From Liquidambar formosana (lineage: Eukaryota > Streptophyta > Magnoliopsida > Saxifragales > Altingiaceae): 64,000 nt of DNA. The DNA is taken from contig CM077828.1 of assembly GCA_039720395.1 (NCBI GenBank), positions 22,300,717 to 22,364,716 on the forward strand, read 5' to 3'. The notes beneath the pieces were generated by a model that worked only from the letters and a program-made list of their open reading frames with translations, was not told the origin of the DNA and made no database searches. Below, piece by piece: positions 35,844-46,475 of this stretch. Position 1 is the first letter of the stretch, and each line of letters starts with the position of its first letter. The translations under genes and the position numbers were made by a program.

Positions 35844-36434
35844 TAGAATTAAGTAGGACTATACTCCTTCTGTTTCTCCCTCTGTCTTTTTTATTTTGAT
35901 CTAGAGCCCAAACCTAACTTTGAATTTGGGGGTTAACATTTATTATCACATGGGGTAACGAAATTATATATTTTAGCTGCCAATAAGCTCACCTTAAGTG
36001 GCATGATTAGAGGATGCTTAATTAAGTCATAACAAAAAGCATGTTCGCGCGTTCACATTGATACCAAACCGACATTCAAAAGCCGTAAGACTGAAGTAAA
36101 CACGGCTGTTTATTTTAATTAATCAAAGTATATATATGAGGATTGTTCTTTATTAATTAGGACATAAAGTGTACGCGGAATCCGCAAAAGTACAACCCAT
36201 TAGGTTTCACCCATCATTTTCTTATTAAAAATGCTTTGAAAAAAAATTGATGTCGAACTTTGGTAGAGAATACTGCCCATAATGTTTGGTATTTTAGCTA
36301 CAATCAGTCGCACATATTGGACTCAAAAGTCTGAGAGAATTGTCCATGTGCTTCCAAATGTGAATAGGATATTTGCTTTTAGACTTCTTTCTTTCTTAAT
36401 TAGAACTTATAACAATATGGTATAATTAATTTAT

Positions 36435-36842
36435 GGGTTAAGCTATTGCCACTACATAAAATACTCTAAACTTCTCATTTAATTTATATTTTTAAAGGTT
36501 TTATAGAAATATAAAAGGTTTTTGCGAAAACTAATTACGTCACATAATAGAAAACATCATTTCGGACAATTTTGTAGAAGAATTTTTTTTCAAAATCCAT
36601 CATTCAAATAGAATTTTGACCATTTTTCATGGAAAATGTAATGGAGATTATAAATGACCAAAAGGTCCACTTAAATGATATATTTTGAAAAAACTTTATT
36701 CTACAAAGTTGTTCAGAATGATATTTTCTAGTAGACAATGTGGCTAATTTTGTAAAAACCTTTCATTTTTTTCATAAAACCTTAAAAAATATAAAGTAAT
36801 AAGAGATTTAGAGTACTTTATGTGGTGACAATAGCTTCCTTC
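36435..36842. mobile_element. Fold-back MULE-like element, copy 4 (408 bp)
   Basis: Ends agctattgccactacataaa and tttatgtggtgacaatagct surround the palindromic body shared with 15127-15536. A perfect 9-bp duplication, ttaatttat, lies at 36426-36434 and 36843-36851. Confidence 0.88.
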
Positions 36843-36913
36843 TTAATTTATATCCTTTCCTAGTTGTAAAAAGTTTATATAGACAGACTTTGGAGTTTAG
36901 ACGACATGTGAAC

Positions 36914-37285
36914 TGTTTGACAATGTTAAAAAAGCCATCTAAACTTGACCCCAGGCCGCAATTTGTAAGAATTGGGAGGGGGGGGACCTCAAGTATGGGT
37001 TAAGGCACAAGGTTTGGTGTCCCCCCCCCCAAAAAAAAAAAAAAAAAAAAAAAAAAAAACACCAAATAGGACCATATATGGTTGGTTTGTAAACAAAGCA
37101 AGATGATTGTTTGACAATGTTGAAAAAGCCATCTAAACTTGACCCCAGCCGCAATTTGGAAGAATGTGGGGGAGGGGGACCTCAGGTGTGGATTAAGATA
37201 CAAGGTTTGGTGTCATGCCTCCCTGGCCCACCCCCCCCCCAAATAGGACCATATATGGTTGATTTGTAAACAAAGCAAGATGATT
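36914..37285. repeat. Tandem duplication, ~180-190 bp unit, with homopolymers
   Basis: Units 36914-37107 and 37108-37285 share tgtttgacaatgtt, agccatctaaacttgacccc, acaaggtttggtgtc, aataggaccatatatggtt and aaacaaagcaagatgat. They differ in a C-run: unit 1 has 10 C plus 29 A (37021-37059), unit 2 has a short GC-rich stretch plus a C-run. Confidence 0.85.
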
Positions 37286-37689
37286 TAGGCAGCAACATAT
37301 GATTCCAAGTTTCTCCATTAGGAACTTTAAGGGGTTAACCTAATGGTAAATCAAGCCTTGATATGTGCCTCAAGAAGTATAAGTTAAGTGTTTGAAACTC
37401 GATGAAAGTGTTGATCCAACCTCAGACACTCTAAAAATAATAATAATAATAATAATAAAGTGGTTTCTCCATTAGTGTTTGATATTGCTTTTGCACCTCT
37501 CTATGCATTCAACTTCAAGCCACCTAAATGAACAAAATGTAATAAGGCTTATGAGGAGACAGAACAAGATTATTTTAGGCAAAAGTGAAATTGTTCCATA
37601 AGTCCCACATTAAGGATTTGATCTACATTCGTTTTGGTGATTCTTATAATAATTATTGGTTCATATAAATTAGGAAAGAGAACAAAATG

Positions 37690-37835
37690 AGGTTCCATCC
37701 CCTTCAACCCTATCTGCAAAAACAACATCAGCCGATAAGGAATTGATTGGGATGGAACCAAAGCGGTTACAACGAGCTACCCATAGAGCAAGAGCATGGG
37801 CTGCTTGGTTCATATGTTATGGCGACATTATCATA
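37690..37835 (-). mobile_element. LINE RNase H (RVT_3) C-terminal fragment
   Basis: Reverse-strand translation gives HMNQAAHALALWVARCNRFG, then SIPINSLSADVVFADRVEG. This matches the end of the RNase H domain of plant non-LTR elements (R-N--AHALA-WA ... P). It probably belongs with the N-terminal part at 39482-39685, separated by later insertions. Confidence 0.65.
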
Positions 37836-37849
37836 TACAGATAGTGGTA

Positions 37850-38716
37850 CTAGCACAGGCACTGCAATAAGCGATGCGGCATAATTTTGTGTAGAGTGCC
37901 TAAAAATTAAAAATTAATAAAATTAATTTTTCTCCCATCTCTCTCACTCCCTCTCCCTCCTTCCATGAGTCCATGCATCCAATTCTGTAAGGGCTACCCA
38001 TTGGCTGGGCTTGAAGAGAGAAAATTGCATGAAAAGTCCTATTTTTCTTGGAAGCCACTATTGTATTTATAGCCAACTAATTTGCTATCACACAATATAT
38101 CTATAGCCAAGTGGCACTCTCTAGCACTTTGGTAGGACTATCATTTTTCATTTTTTTCTTTTCCTTTCTTTTTTTTGGGGGTGGTTGTGGATTGAAGGGT
38201 AATCCTATTGGTAGGGCACTAGGGCATAGAGGTTTTTTCTACATGGATTTAGCCCATAGAACCTGCAAATGGGACTGGTTGATAGGTCCACGGTCTAACA
38301 TGTGGCAACTCTGGGCTTCAGAATACTATCGTCAAGTATACCCCTAGTATACTTGATGGCCTTACAAGCTTATGGCCCTTGAGCCACATTGGACCACACT
38401 GGCAGTTTAGATATAGATGGCTCTGTGCATTAATGTATGACTAATATGAGTCAGACCAAGGATACAACTTTTACACTATCCGATCTCGCAAAATTCAATA
38501 ATTTTATTATTATGTTAATTTTTTTTTTTTTACTTAGGGTTTTTAGAGATCATTGGATTTAGCTAGATCCAACGAATTAAAATTTATATAAAAAATTGAG
38601 TGGAGAAATTATGTCCCCTGTTCCTTATTTAATATATATATATATATATATATAGTCTTGATCAAGTGAGTAAATTACATATATTGTCTTTGTGTCATGG
38701 GCTTTTGGGCACATTA
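37850..38716. other. Non-coding insertion between the two RNase H pieces
   Basis: No gene seen. The short forward frame at 38111-38347 has no recognised family. A (TA)n run lies near 38632-38654. Confidence 0.35.
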
Positions 38717-38726
38717 ATAATTAAAT

Positions 38727-39146
38727 GAGGGTGGCTATTGTAACCTCTCAATTTTATTCGCAAACCCCGCTATTTTTTTTACTTTTCAAGATTTTATGAA
38801 AAATATAAAAAAGTTTTTATGAAAATCGGCAGTGATGTCTTCTAGTTAATATCATTTCGAACAATTTTGTAAAATAATATTTTTTAAAAATATGTCGTTT
38901 AAAAAGACTTTTTAGCCATTTATAGTCTCTATTCATTTTTACAAAAATGAAAATTTTAAATGACCAAAAAATCTACTTAAAAAAAAAGATTTTGGAAAAA
39001 CCTTTTTTTACAAAGTTATTAAAATGATGTTTTTTAATAGACAATACATCTAATTTTTATAAAAATATTTTATGTTTTTTATAAAACCTTAAAAATGAAA
39101 AAAAAAAAATTACAAATAAAATTATGAGATTGCAATAGTGGTCCTC
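38727..39146. mobile_element. Fold-back MULE-like element, copy 5 (420 bp)
   Basis: The ends gtggctattgtaacctctc and gagattgcaatagtggtcc face each other, with the family's palindromic body between them. Flanks taattaaat (38718-38726) and taagtaaat (39147-39155) are a 9-bp duplication with one mismatch. It is more diverged than copies 1 and 4. Confidence 0.8.
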
Positions 39147-39481
39147 TAAGTAAATGGGCCAACGAAAGTCCAGCTAGCAGTTAGTGGGCCAGACCCATTA
39201 CAAATAGGGGTTTTTTCTTTTTCTTTTATTTTATTTTATTTTTGGCTAAGTAAACCAACGATACAAACCAAAAAGGAAGAAATAACAAAAGGCAAAGCAG
39301 AAAAGAAGAAAAACAAAAAACTATGGACGGATACTGCCAGCCACAAGACAAACATTTCTTACAGTTTCTGTTAAACACGAGATATCTAGAAAAACCGAAA
39401 AACTAGTAGCAAGGGCTCAATGAACCATCTCATGGGTAACAACATTCGTCTCTCTACTAACTTTCTTAAAAAAAAGAAACT

Positions 39482-39690
39482 CTAAAGATACCAGTAATAA
39501 ACTTTATGTCCAAAATAATAAGACCAAGCACTAAAGGAGGAAAGCGAAAGGATATCATTTATAATTACTTGTGCATCACCTTCAAAACATACCAAAGACC
39601 ATCCCTTATCACGTACAGATAAGCAAGCCAGCCTAGCAGTGTAAACTACGGCCATAGCCGGATCAATCATAGGGTCCATCCTCACCTCTC
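39482..39690 (-). mobile_element. LINE RNase H (RVT_3) N-terminal fragment
   Basis: The reverse frame reads DPAMAVVYTARLACLSVRDK, then GWSLVCFEGDAQVIINDI. The arrangement of A-A...A---G and CFEGDAQ-VIN is typical of the RVT_3 RNase H domain following plant LINE reverse transcriptases. The domain stops after about 55 residues, and its C-terminal half appears at 37690-37835. Confidence 0.75.
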
Positions 39691-39719
39691 AATCATTCAT
39701 CCAAAACCTTTTAAAAAAG

Positions 39720-39746
39720 GAAAAAAAAAAAAAAAAAAGAAAAAAA

Positions 39747-39778
<32 letters not shown>
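39720..39778. repeat. A-run and (AAAG)n microsatellite
   Basis: Purine-rich low-complexity run directly upstream, on the reverse strand, of the RNase H fragment. Confidence 0.9.
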
Positions 39779-39790
39779 GGTACAAGTAGT

Positions 39791-40973
39791 ACGGAGCAAT
39801 ATGAGGTTATCAAATAGGACAAAACCAGTCCAAGGCAAACCGGCTCCAAGGCATTTTATATTGTCAAGTGTTTCAAATATCTTTGGACATACTTTATATA
39901 TTAAAAAAAAATTCATTGATTAATTTGTTTGTTTGTGTACATGTGCTGAGTCACCAAGGGCCTAGTGGGGAGCAACAGCCCCCTCAAAATTTTTTTTTAT
40001 TTTTTTAAAATAATCTGTAATATTTATAAAGTTAATTTGGTTTTTGTCGGCAAATTGATTTCTATTTATCATTTTTCACAACAAGCTTTAAAAATAATGT
40101 ATACCGATACCTTTCATTTTGCCCTAATTTGCCCTCATGAAATTATCATGCAATACTTTTAAAACATGAAGATTAGTCAAAAAAATTATTGTGAAAGGTA
40201 CTAATAAAAATATTACTAATCTATACTATTTTAAAGGGTTGAAAAGCTTTGGTCTCTCACTTCCCTATCTAAGTTTTTTCTCCTCTAAAATCCCAAAATA
40301 CCCGTATCATTATTGTATAACTAAAAATATTAAAAAGAATAATATAATAATATCATATCTATTTGAATTTAAATCCATTGATCCATTAACTCACTAAACC
40401 ACTATTTCACTATTATCTCTAGAGAATAACTAAGATGTTTGTGCATGTGCAACCACTTCTAGTTAATATTTAAGCTTTTATATCTACAATTAGTTTGAAA
40501 ATTTTGTTTAATCTTGTCTTGTTAATAAGAAGGGGAAAAAAAAGTAAAGAAAAGATTAGGCGCATATGTGGTTAATTAATTTCCTTAATTTATAAAATTA
40601 ATATAAAATACTAATAACCAATCAATCAAGAGCTGTCCTTAAGTAAATTTTTGACTCCGCTCATATTTATTTGTGAAGACACATGAATGTGTAAGGCCCA
40701 AAAATTTCATCAAATTGCTCGGGTATTAAGACATGAATCAAGGGTCAACATTTTTAATTGGCCTACCAAGCTATTGTATACATATATATATAAATATAAG
40801 ATGATGATCAAGTAAGTACGTACTGACATAATTTATATTAATACCTGCATTGGGAGTTGTATCTTGTACATTAGTGGATTATGGGATATATTACAGCAAT
40901 GCACGCGATACAACCTCTAATGCATGGTACTGATATAACTCATATCAACACGTGTTGATGGGAATATAACTAG

Positions 40974-41010
<37 letters not shown>

Positions 41011-43939
41011 TATTGATGCACAAGTTACAAACCCCAATACAGGTATTGATATAAGTTATGTTAGTACGTGTTTACTTGATCATCATCCGATATATATATA
41101 TGGAATCCTTTTTGGGTAAACTCTGACTCCGAGTGTATATTGGAACTTGCAACCTACATAGATCAATTAGTCTAAAGTCCATTAGACTTAACCCTGGCTT
41201 ATGGCACTTTATTTGGTTAGTCCTAAGATATTAACAAGAGTTAAATTCATACCTCTATTTTTTCTTAAGACATTATCCCTCGTTAACTCAACCACCCATA
41301 AAGGTGGGTAGCCGACCTACCAATTAACATTGCCATATTTTCTCCTATCCTTTTCCCATTTATATTTAAGCAAGAGTGCCATACCTGCTCCGTAGTTGGC
41401 ACTATTTTATATGCCACAACCAGTGGCGTGCCTCAAAGACGAAAACTTCCTACACTATATATTTTTTGACTGATAGTGAAGTCGCAATATTTTTTATTTT
41501 TTATTTTTTGGCGTCACTTTCACATTAGGAGAAATGGTCCATCAAAGTAGAGTGTTTTCCTTAAATAATAATATTTTAATAAATTATTTCTGCTTTAGAT
41601 TGGCTAGAAAAAAAATTTCCATAATAAATTTCCGTCTGTGGTTACACGTGGCCAAGTCACTATGAAACCGTTGTTCGTATTACATGAAAAAACAGTAACT
41701 ATAGCATCAATACCACCGTTCCCCCATGTCTCCTCTCTCCCACATCCCAAGACCTCCTACATCCCTAGGCCCAAAGAGTTTGAAAAATCATGTGATACAA
41801 TCCCTTCCTCCATTCTATATTCTTTTATATATATATATATATATAAAATAGATGTAGGCACACCTGTGCTGCATGTGATTATTTTTTAATAATATAAAAC
41901 ATAAATAAAAGAATAATTTTTAAGAGAATTATATATTAATATCAGTTTGGTTAAATTATTACTTCTAATGAAACTTATAGTGAGTAGTATAACAAATTTG
42001 AAAAATTTTAAGTTAATCACAAATAAATTCGAAATATAATAATTCCCAATAACATATAGTAACACTATTATATTGATGACCTACAAAATTTCAACAATTT
42101 GAAATGAAAATTTAAATAAATAAAAAATTACTCATTTGAATTTGAAGATATGCGTTGTTACCAAATTACAAAATTGTTAAGTTGAAGGTATTATATTTTT
42201 GTAATTGATGAGTTCAAATAAAATAAAATAAGTAAGTTATTTACACAAATCAAAGCACTATTGATGAATTTCGTAAACATATCATGATTATGAAATGATC
42301 ATCATACATATCATGCGGAAAAATAATGAATTTAAGCTTATCAAATTAAAACATCTAACGATTGAAAACCAATAAATTTTGCTATTTCTTTCAAAGCTTT
42401 GATGAAGAAACATCTATTCACAATGAAAAAAGAAAAATTTAAAGAATGTGCTTACACAAAACTCTAATGAAATACAAGAGAGAAATAATTCCTATATAAG
42501 TTAACTATAGGAGTATAAATATCTTCTATACCAACTTTGCTACAATAGCAGTTGTTATCTATTTAATGACAATAAGATTATGTCCACGTCTTCATTAAAA
42601 CTCCTGGTAAAATGTAATTTTTTTTGGGGGGGGTGGATTAGGGGATAAGTATCCAGGTTTGAGTCTAAAGAAAGATTTACTGCCCAATTAGTTCAAACTC
42701 AATTGAGACCAATCATGTGTTTAGGTACATGCCCATGCTATGGGGATGAGTTCCGTCATCCAAGTGTGTTAGTATTGTGTTATCCAACCCAACTTCATTA
42801 TCACATATTCATCAAGAACCATGCAGATATACTTCGGCCATGAATCCAATAGGACAATGGAATCCTATTGTTGTAGCATGTGTTGAAAACATAAAGAGGT
42901 AAACGATAAATATAATAATAAAAATTATTAAGGGTAGATGTGTATATATAATTTAGAGTGAAGGTAATATTGTCAATAAAATGTTTTTCTAATTTACAGA
43001 TTTTTATAAGTAATATAGATATAGATATATGAGTATCTTTTTTATGAGGTTAGTTTAATCTAACTTTAGGTTAAAGTTACCTTCTAAAACTTTATCTCTA
43101 ATTTTTATTTTTCAAAACCAACTGTTAGATGAGATCTACTTCATGTGAAGATCATGCATACAAAAAATGAAATTGATTTGAGGTTAAGAACTACTTCATT
43201 CATAAATGTCAAAAATAAGCGATTGTTATTGATTAAAAAATGTAATTTTTAAATCAAATAATATTCAATCTTGGATCAACTTGATTATTAATATGCATTA
43301 CTTACATGATAAGATTATCTAATCTAACAATTGGTTTCGTAAAATAAAAATCACATGTATAGTTTGAAGGGTGACCTAAAACAAAATTAGGTCAAATTAA
43401 TCCCATAAAAAAGAAACTCATATATATATATATATATGCGTGTACAAATATTTTGATCACTTTATTCAGTCATTTGACTCAACTCTCACTCTCGTTGGTT
43501 GAAACTTAATCCTTGAAAAAAGGAAAAAGAAAAAAGAAAAAAGAAAATAAAACATCCTTTCTTTTCAATTTTAAATGAAGTTTTCCGACCTCTCCTAGAT
43601 TGTTGTAGAAGAGGTTGATCAGGTAATAACTCTTCCTTTTCTTTATAATATCATTTGTTTATAATAAATAAAAAAAAAAAAATGAAGTCAAAACTTCATC
43701 CTCTAGCTTTTAGCTGATGTGTTTACCCTATTGTGCCCTATTGTGTTGTACTAACTTTATTGAAGAACTTAAAGCTGTTAAGGTTCCCTTCTTTTTGGGT
43801 CCATTCTTTTCTCTGTGGGTCAATCAGTTGACGCGTATCTACCGACTCTTTCGATTTCGTCAAGCTCAAATTTATTTTCGAAGTTAAAAAATTTATCGAA
43901 TAAAGTTTAGGTTTAGCACTATTTAACTCGATAGGACCA
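39791..43939. other. Intergenic AT-rich region
   Basis: About 4 kb with no recognised gene. Holds a fold-back element (40801-41086) and several (TA)n runs. Short frames here are AT-rich and have no recognisable homology. Confidence 0.4.
40801..41086. mobile_element. Fold-back element, ~286 bp
   Basis: The left arm atgatgatcaagtaagtacg, followed by tactgacataatttatatta, faces a right arm that is its approximate reverse complement (ataagttatgttagtacgtg, then tttacttgatcatcat). A (TA)n run lies near 40977-41006. It is flanked by TA-rich sequence, so the target duplication is unclear. No coding capacity. Confidence 0.6.
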
Positions 43940-43948
43940 TTACTATTA

Positions 43949-45060
43949 GGCTAAATTACACTTATACCCCCTTTATTTTATGACAATTACAGATGCACTC
44001 TCTCTAATTTTTAAAATTATATTATTACCCCTTGTAAAAATAGTTGACTGACAATGTTAATAAAATTCATAAAATGACGCAAATGCCTTTATATGTAAAA
44101 TGCACCATTTAATCTTTTTAAATGACTCGAGTTCTCTCTAACATATATTTTCCATTACATACACCCAAGAATGGAGCCAATAAGGCGCGAGGTTAACTTG
44201 CCCACCTTTTTTTTCTTTTCTTTTTTTTTTTCTCACATATTTTTCTTTATTAATCATAAATTTGGCTTGTCTTAAAATCTTTTTGGCCCTCTAAATTTAT
44301 TACCTCCTTTATATATATATATATTATTGATTAAACCAGATATCCTGTACGATCACAGTCATTCGTGATCGAACGGGATAGTCTATGATGTCCCACACTT
44401 GCACAACCCTCACACACACACACACACACATATAGATAGATAGCTTTTTCATGTACGCGTTCTATCTCAAAATCAAGTTAATCTAGGATTGATTGTTATT
44501 CGATTCAAAATGTACATTTTTTAATTAATAACAATTGCTCATTTATGAATATTTTAAATGACATAGTTCTTAATCATAGTTCAACTTTATTTCTGGCATG
44601 TATGACCAACAAATTAATCATATTTAATTGAGCAGTTGGTTTGGTCAAAAGAGTTTTGGAGTGTACTCGATGCAATTTTACATCAGGTGTACCTAATAAT
44701 AGAAAGACTGATATATATATATAAAATTTTTTTCACCTTTTCTTTTTACATACAAATTTCCTCGTTTTGTCCTCATTTAAATTTTATTTTCAACCCATAT
44801 TTTCTTATTTTCATAATTTTCTTTTGCTCTTTCTCCACTGTAATTATTCTTTTCATTTATTTCTATACATGAGCAATGTTATATAGCCCAATTTTTTTTT
44901 ACCCAAATCTATTTAGTCAAATGTGGTGGTAACCTGATAAATCATTTTTTTTTTTTTTTGGGCAAATCAATTAAAAATTTAGTTGAAAAAAATAATTGTC
45001 TCTAATTTGAAAATCTGATAACTACCACATCGGTTGGACAAAAAATTTAAGCCTTTTACT

Positions 45061-45091
<31 letters not shown>

Positions 45092-45382
45092 TGTTTATCA
45101 ACAACAAAAAAAAAAAATTCTAACATGCTAAATGAATGTGTTCGACTGATGAGTTATATGCGTTTAACATAGGAGTTGTCATCCAAGAAAGGTAATTAGG
45201 GTATTTAAAAAAAATTGAGCTATAACATCACTTTTTTTTAACGGACCAATTGATAACTATTAGAGGGAGGAGGTCTCTTTGTAGTTTATTTTGTAAAGTA
45301 GGGGTGTTAGTGTCATTTCAGAAATGTGAGGGGGTCTATCTGTAATTGTCAGATACTATAGGGGTCTTAATGTAATGTGCCC
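43949..45382. mobile_element. MULE-like element, 1434 bp
   Basis: Inverted ends GGCTAAATTACACTTATACC and, reversed, GGGCACATTACATTAAGACC continue with gacaattacagat shared in both arms. A perfect 9-bp duplication, ttactatta, lies at 43940-43948 and 45383-45391. The interior is AT-rich with a (TA)n run near 45060 and no transposase or recognised captured gene. Confidence 0.85.
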
Positions 45383-45495
45383 TTACTATTATATACACGT
45401 AAATTACTCAAAATTATATTAATTAAAGGCTCGTTCAAGCTTAATCTTAAGATAACATTCGAAACTCTACCTATTTCATGATTAATTTATTTTAA

Positions 45496-45978
45496 GGGAT
45501 AAATATCCAAAATATCCTCTCATAAAAACAATTAAATCCACAAATCCTAGAAAATAGTATTCCTATCGAAAAAAGCCCAAATAGCATTAAACTATATCTA
45601 AAAAATTCAAGAACTTAACTTCCTTCCAACTCTATTTGAGTGATTAATTTTTTTTTTTGACTAAAATACTCTTATTACATTTTTTATTAAATATAAAAAT
45701 AATTATTCAAAATTTGTATTGTAGTCTTGTTTATCTAATAAATGAATTATTTGTCATTTATTATTAAAAAAAGAAAAAAGAAAATGAATAAACAAACAAT
45801 TATGAAAAGGTAATATCGTTCCAAAAGCTGTGTAATTTAAATAGAATTAGATAAAAGTTAGGGTGTTGATTTTTTGGATATATTATAATTTTATTTGGGC
45901 TTTTTTGGATAGGCAAATTACTTCATGGGGGGTTTTTGGATAGAATTTTTTTTCTAGAAATATTTTAGATATTTACCC
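45496..45978. mobile_element. MULE-like MITE, 483 bp, upstream of ALS1
   Basis: Ends GGGATAAATATCCAAAATAT and, reversed, GGGTAAATATCTAAAATATT. Flanks ttattttaa (45487-45495) and atattttaa (45979-45987) are a 9-bp duplication with one mismatch. It ends about 500 bases before the ALS1 start codon, so it may lie in the promoter region. Confidence 0.75.
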
Positions 45979-46475
45979 ATATTTTAATTTCAAATAAGGA
46001 AAATTCCAAAAAAATCCGGAGGCATTACTGCTGGGTCCCTTAACTAAACTGTCTCCAATGAATCAAATGCACCACCAATGCAACGAAACTTTTCTCCAAA
46101 TAATAAAAAAATGATGGGACGACCAAATCAACTCCACACAATTTCTACTTGGTGGTGTCTTAGAAGAGTCGAAAAAGCAGAGGCTGTATGTGACTGTGTG
46201 TGGAGACCCCAAAGTCAAAAGCGTCGTCGTGTCCAAGAAGTCGCAATGATAGGAGCAATAATAACCTCTCAAAATTCCAATTTTTTAATTAAACCCAAAC
46301 AAAAAAAATTTTCCAATAATTAAATAAAGGCATAAAATGACAAAACACTGGCCAACAACATTCCTGAGAAAAATTCATTTATCTTCGAACCATTCATTCA
46401 CACGTTCATAAATCCCATTTGATCATTTTCCTAGTTTCCATCTTACTATCTTCTCTTCGTGGAAAAAAGGCAACG

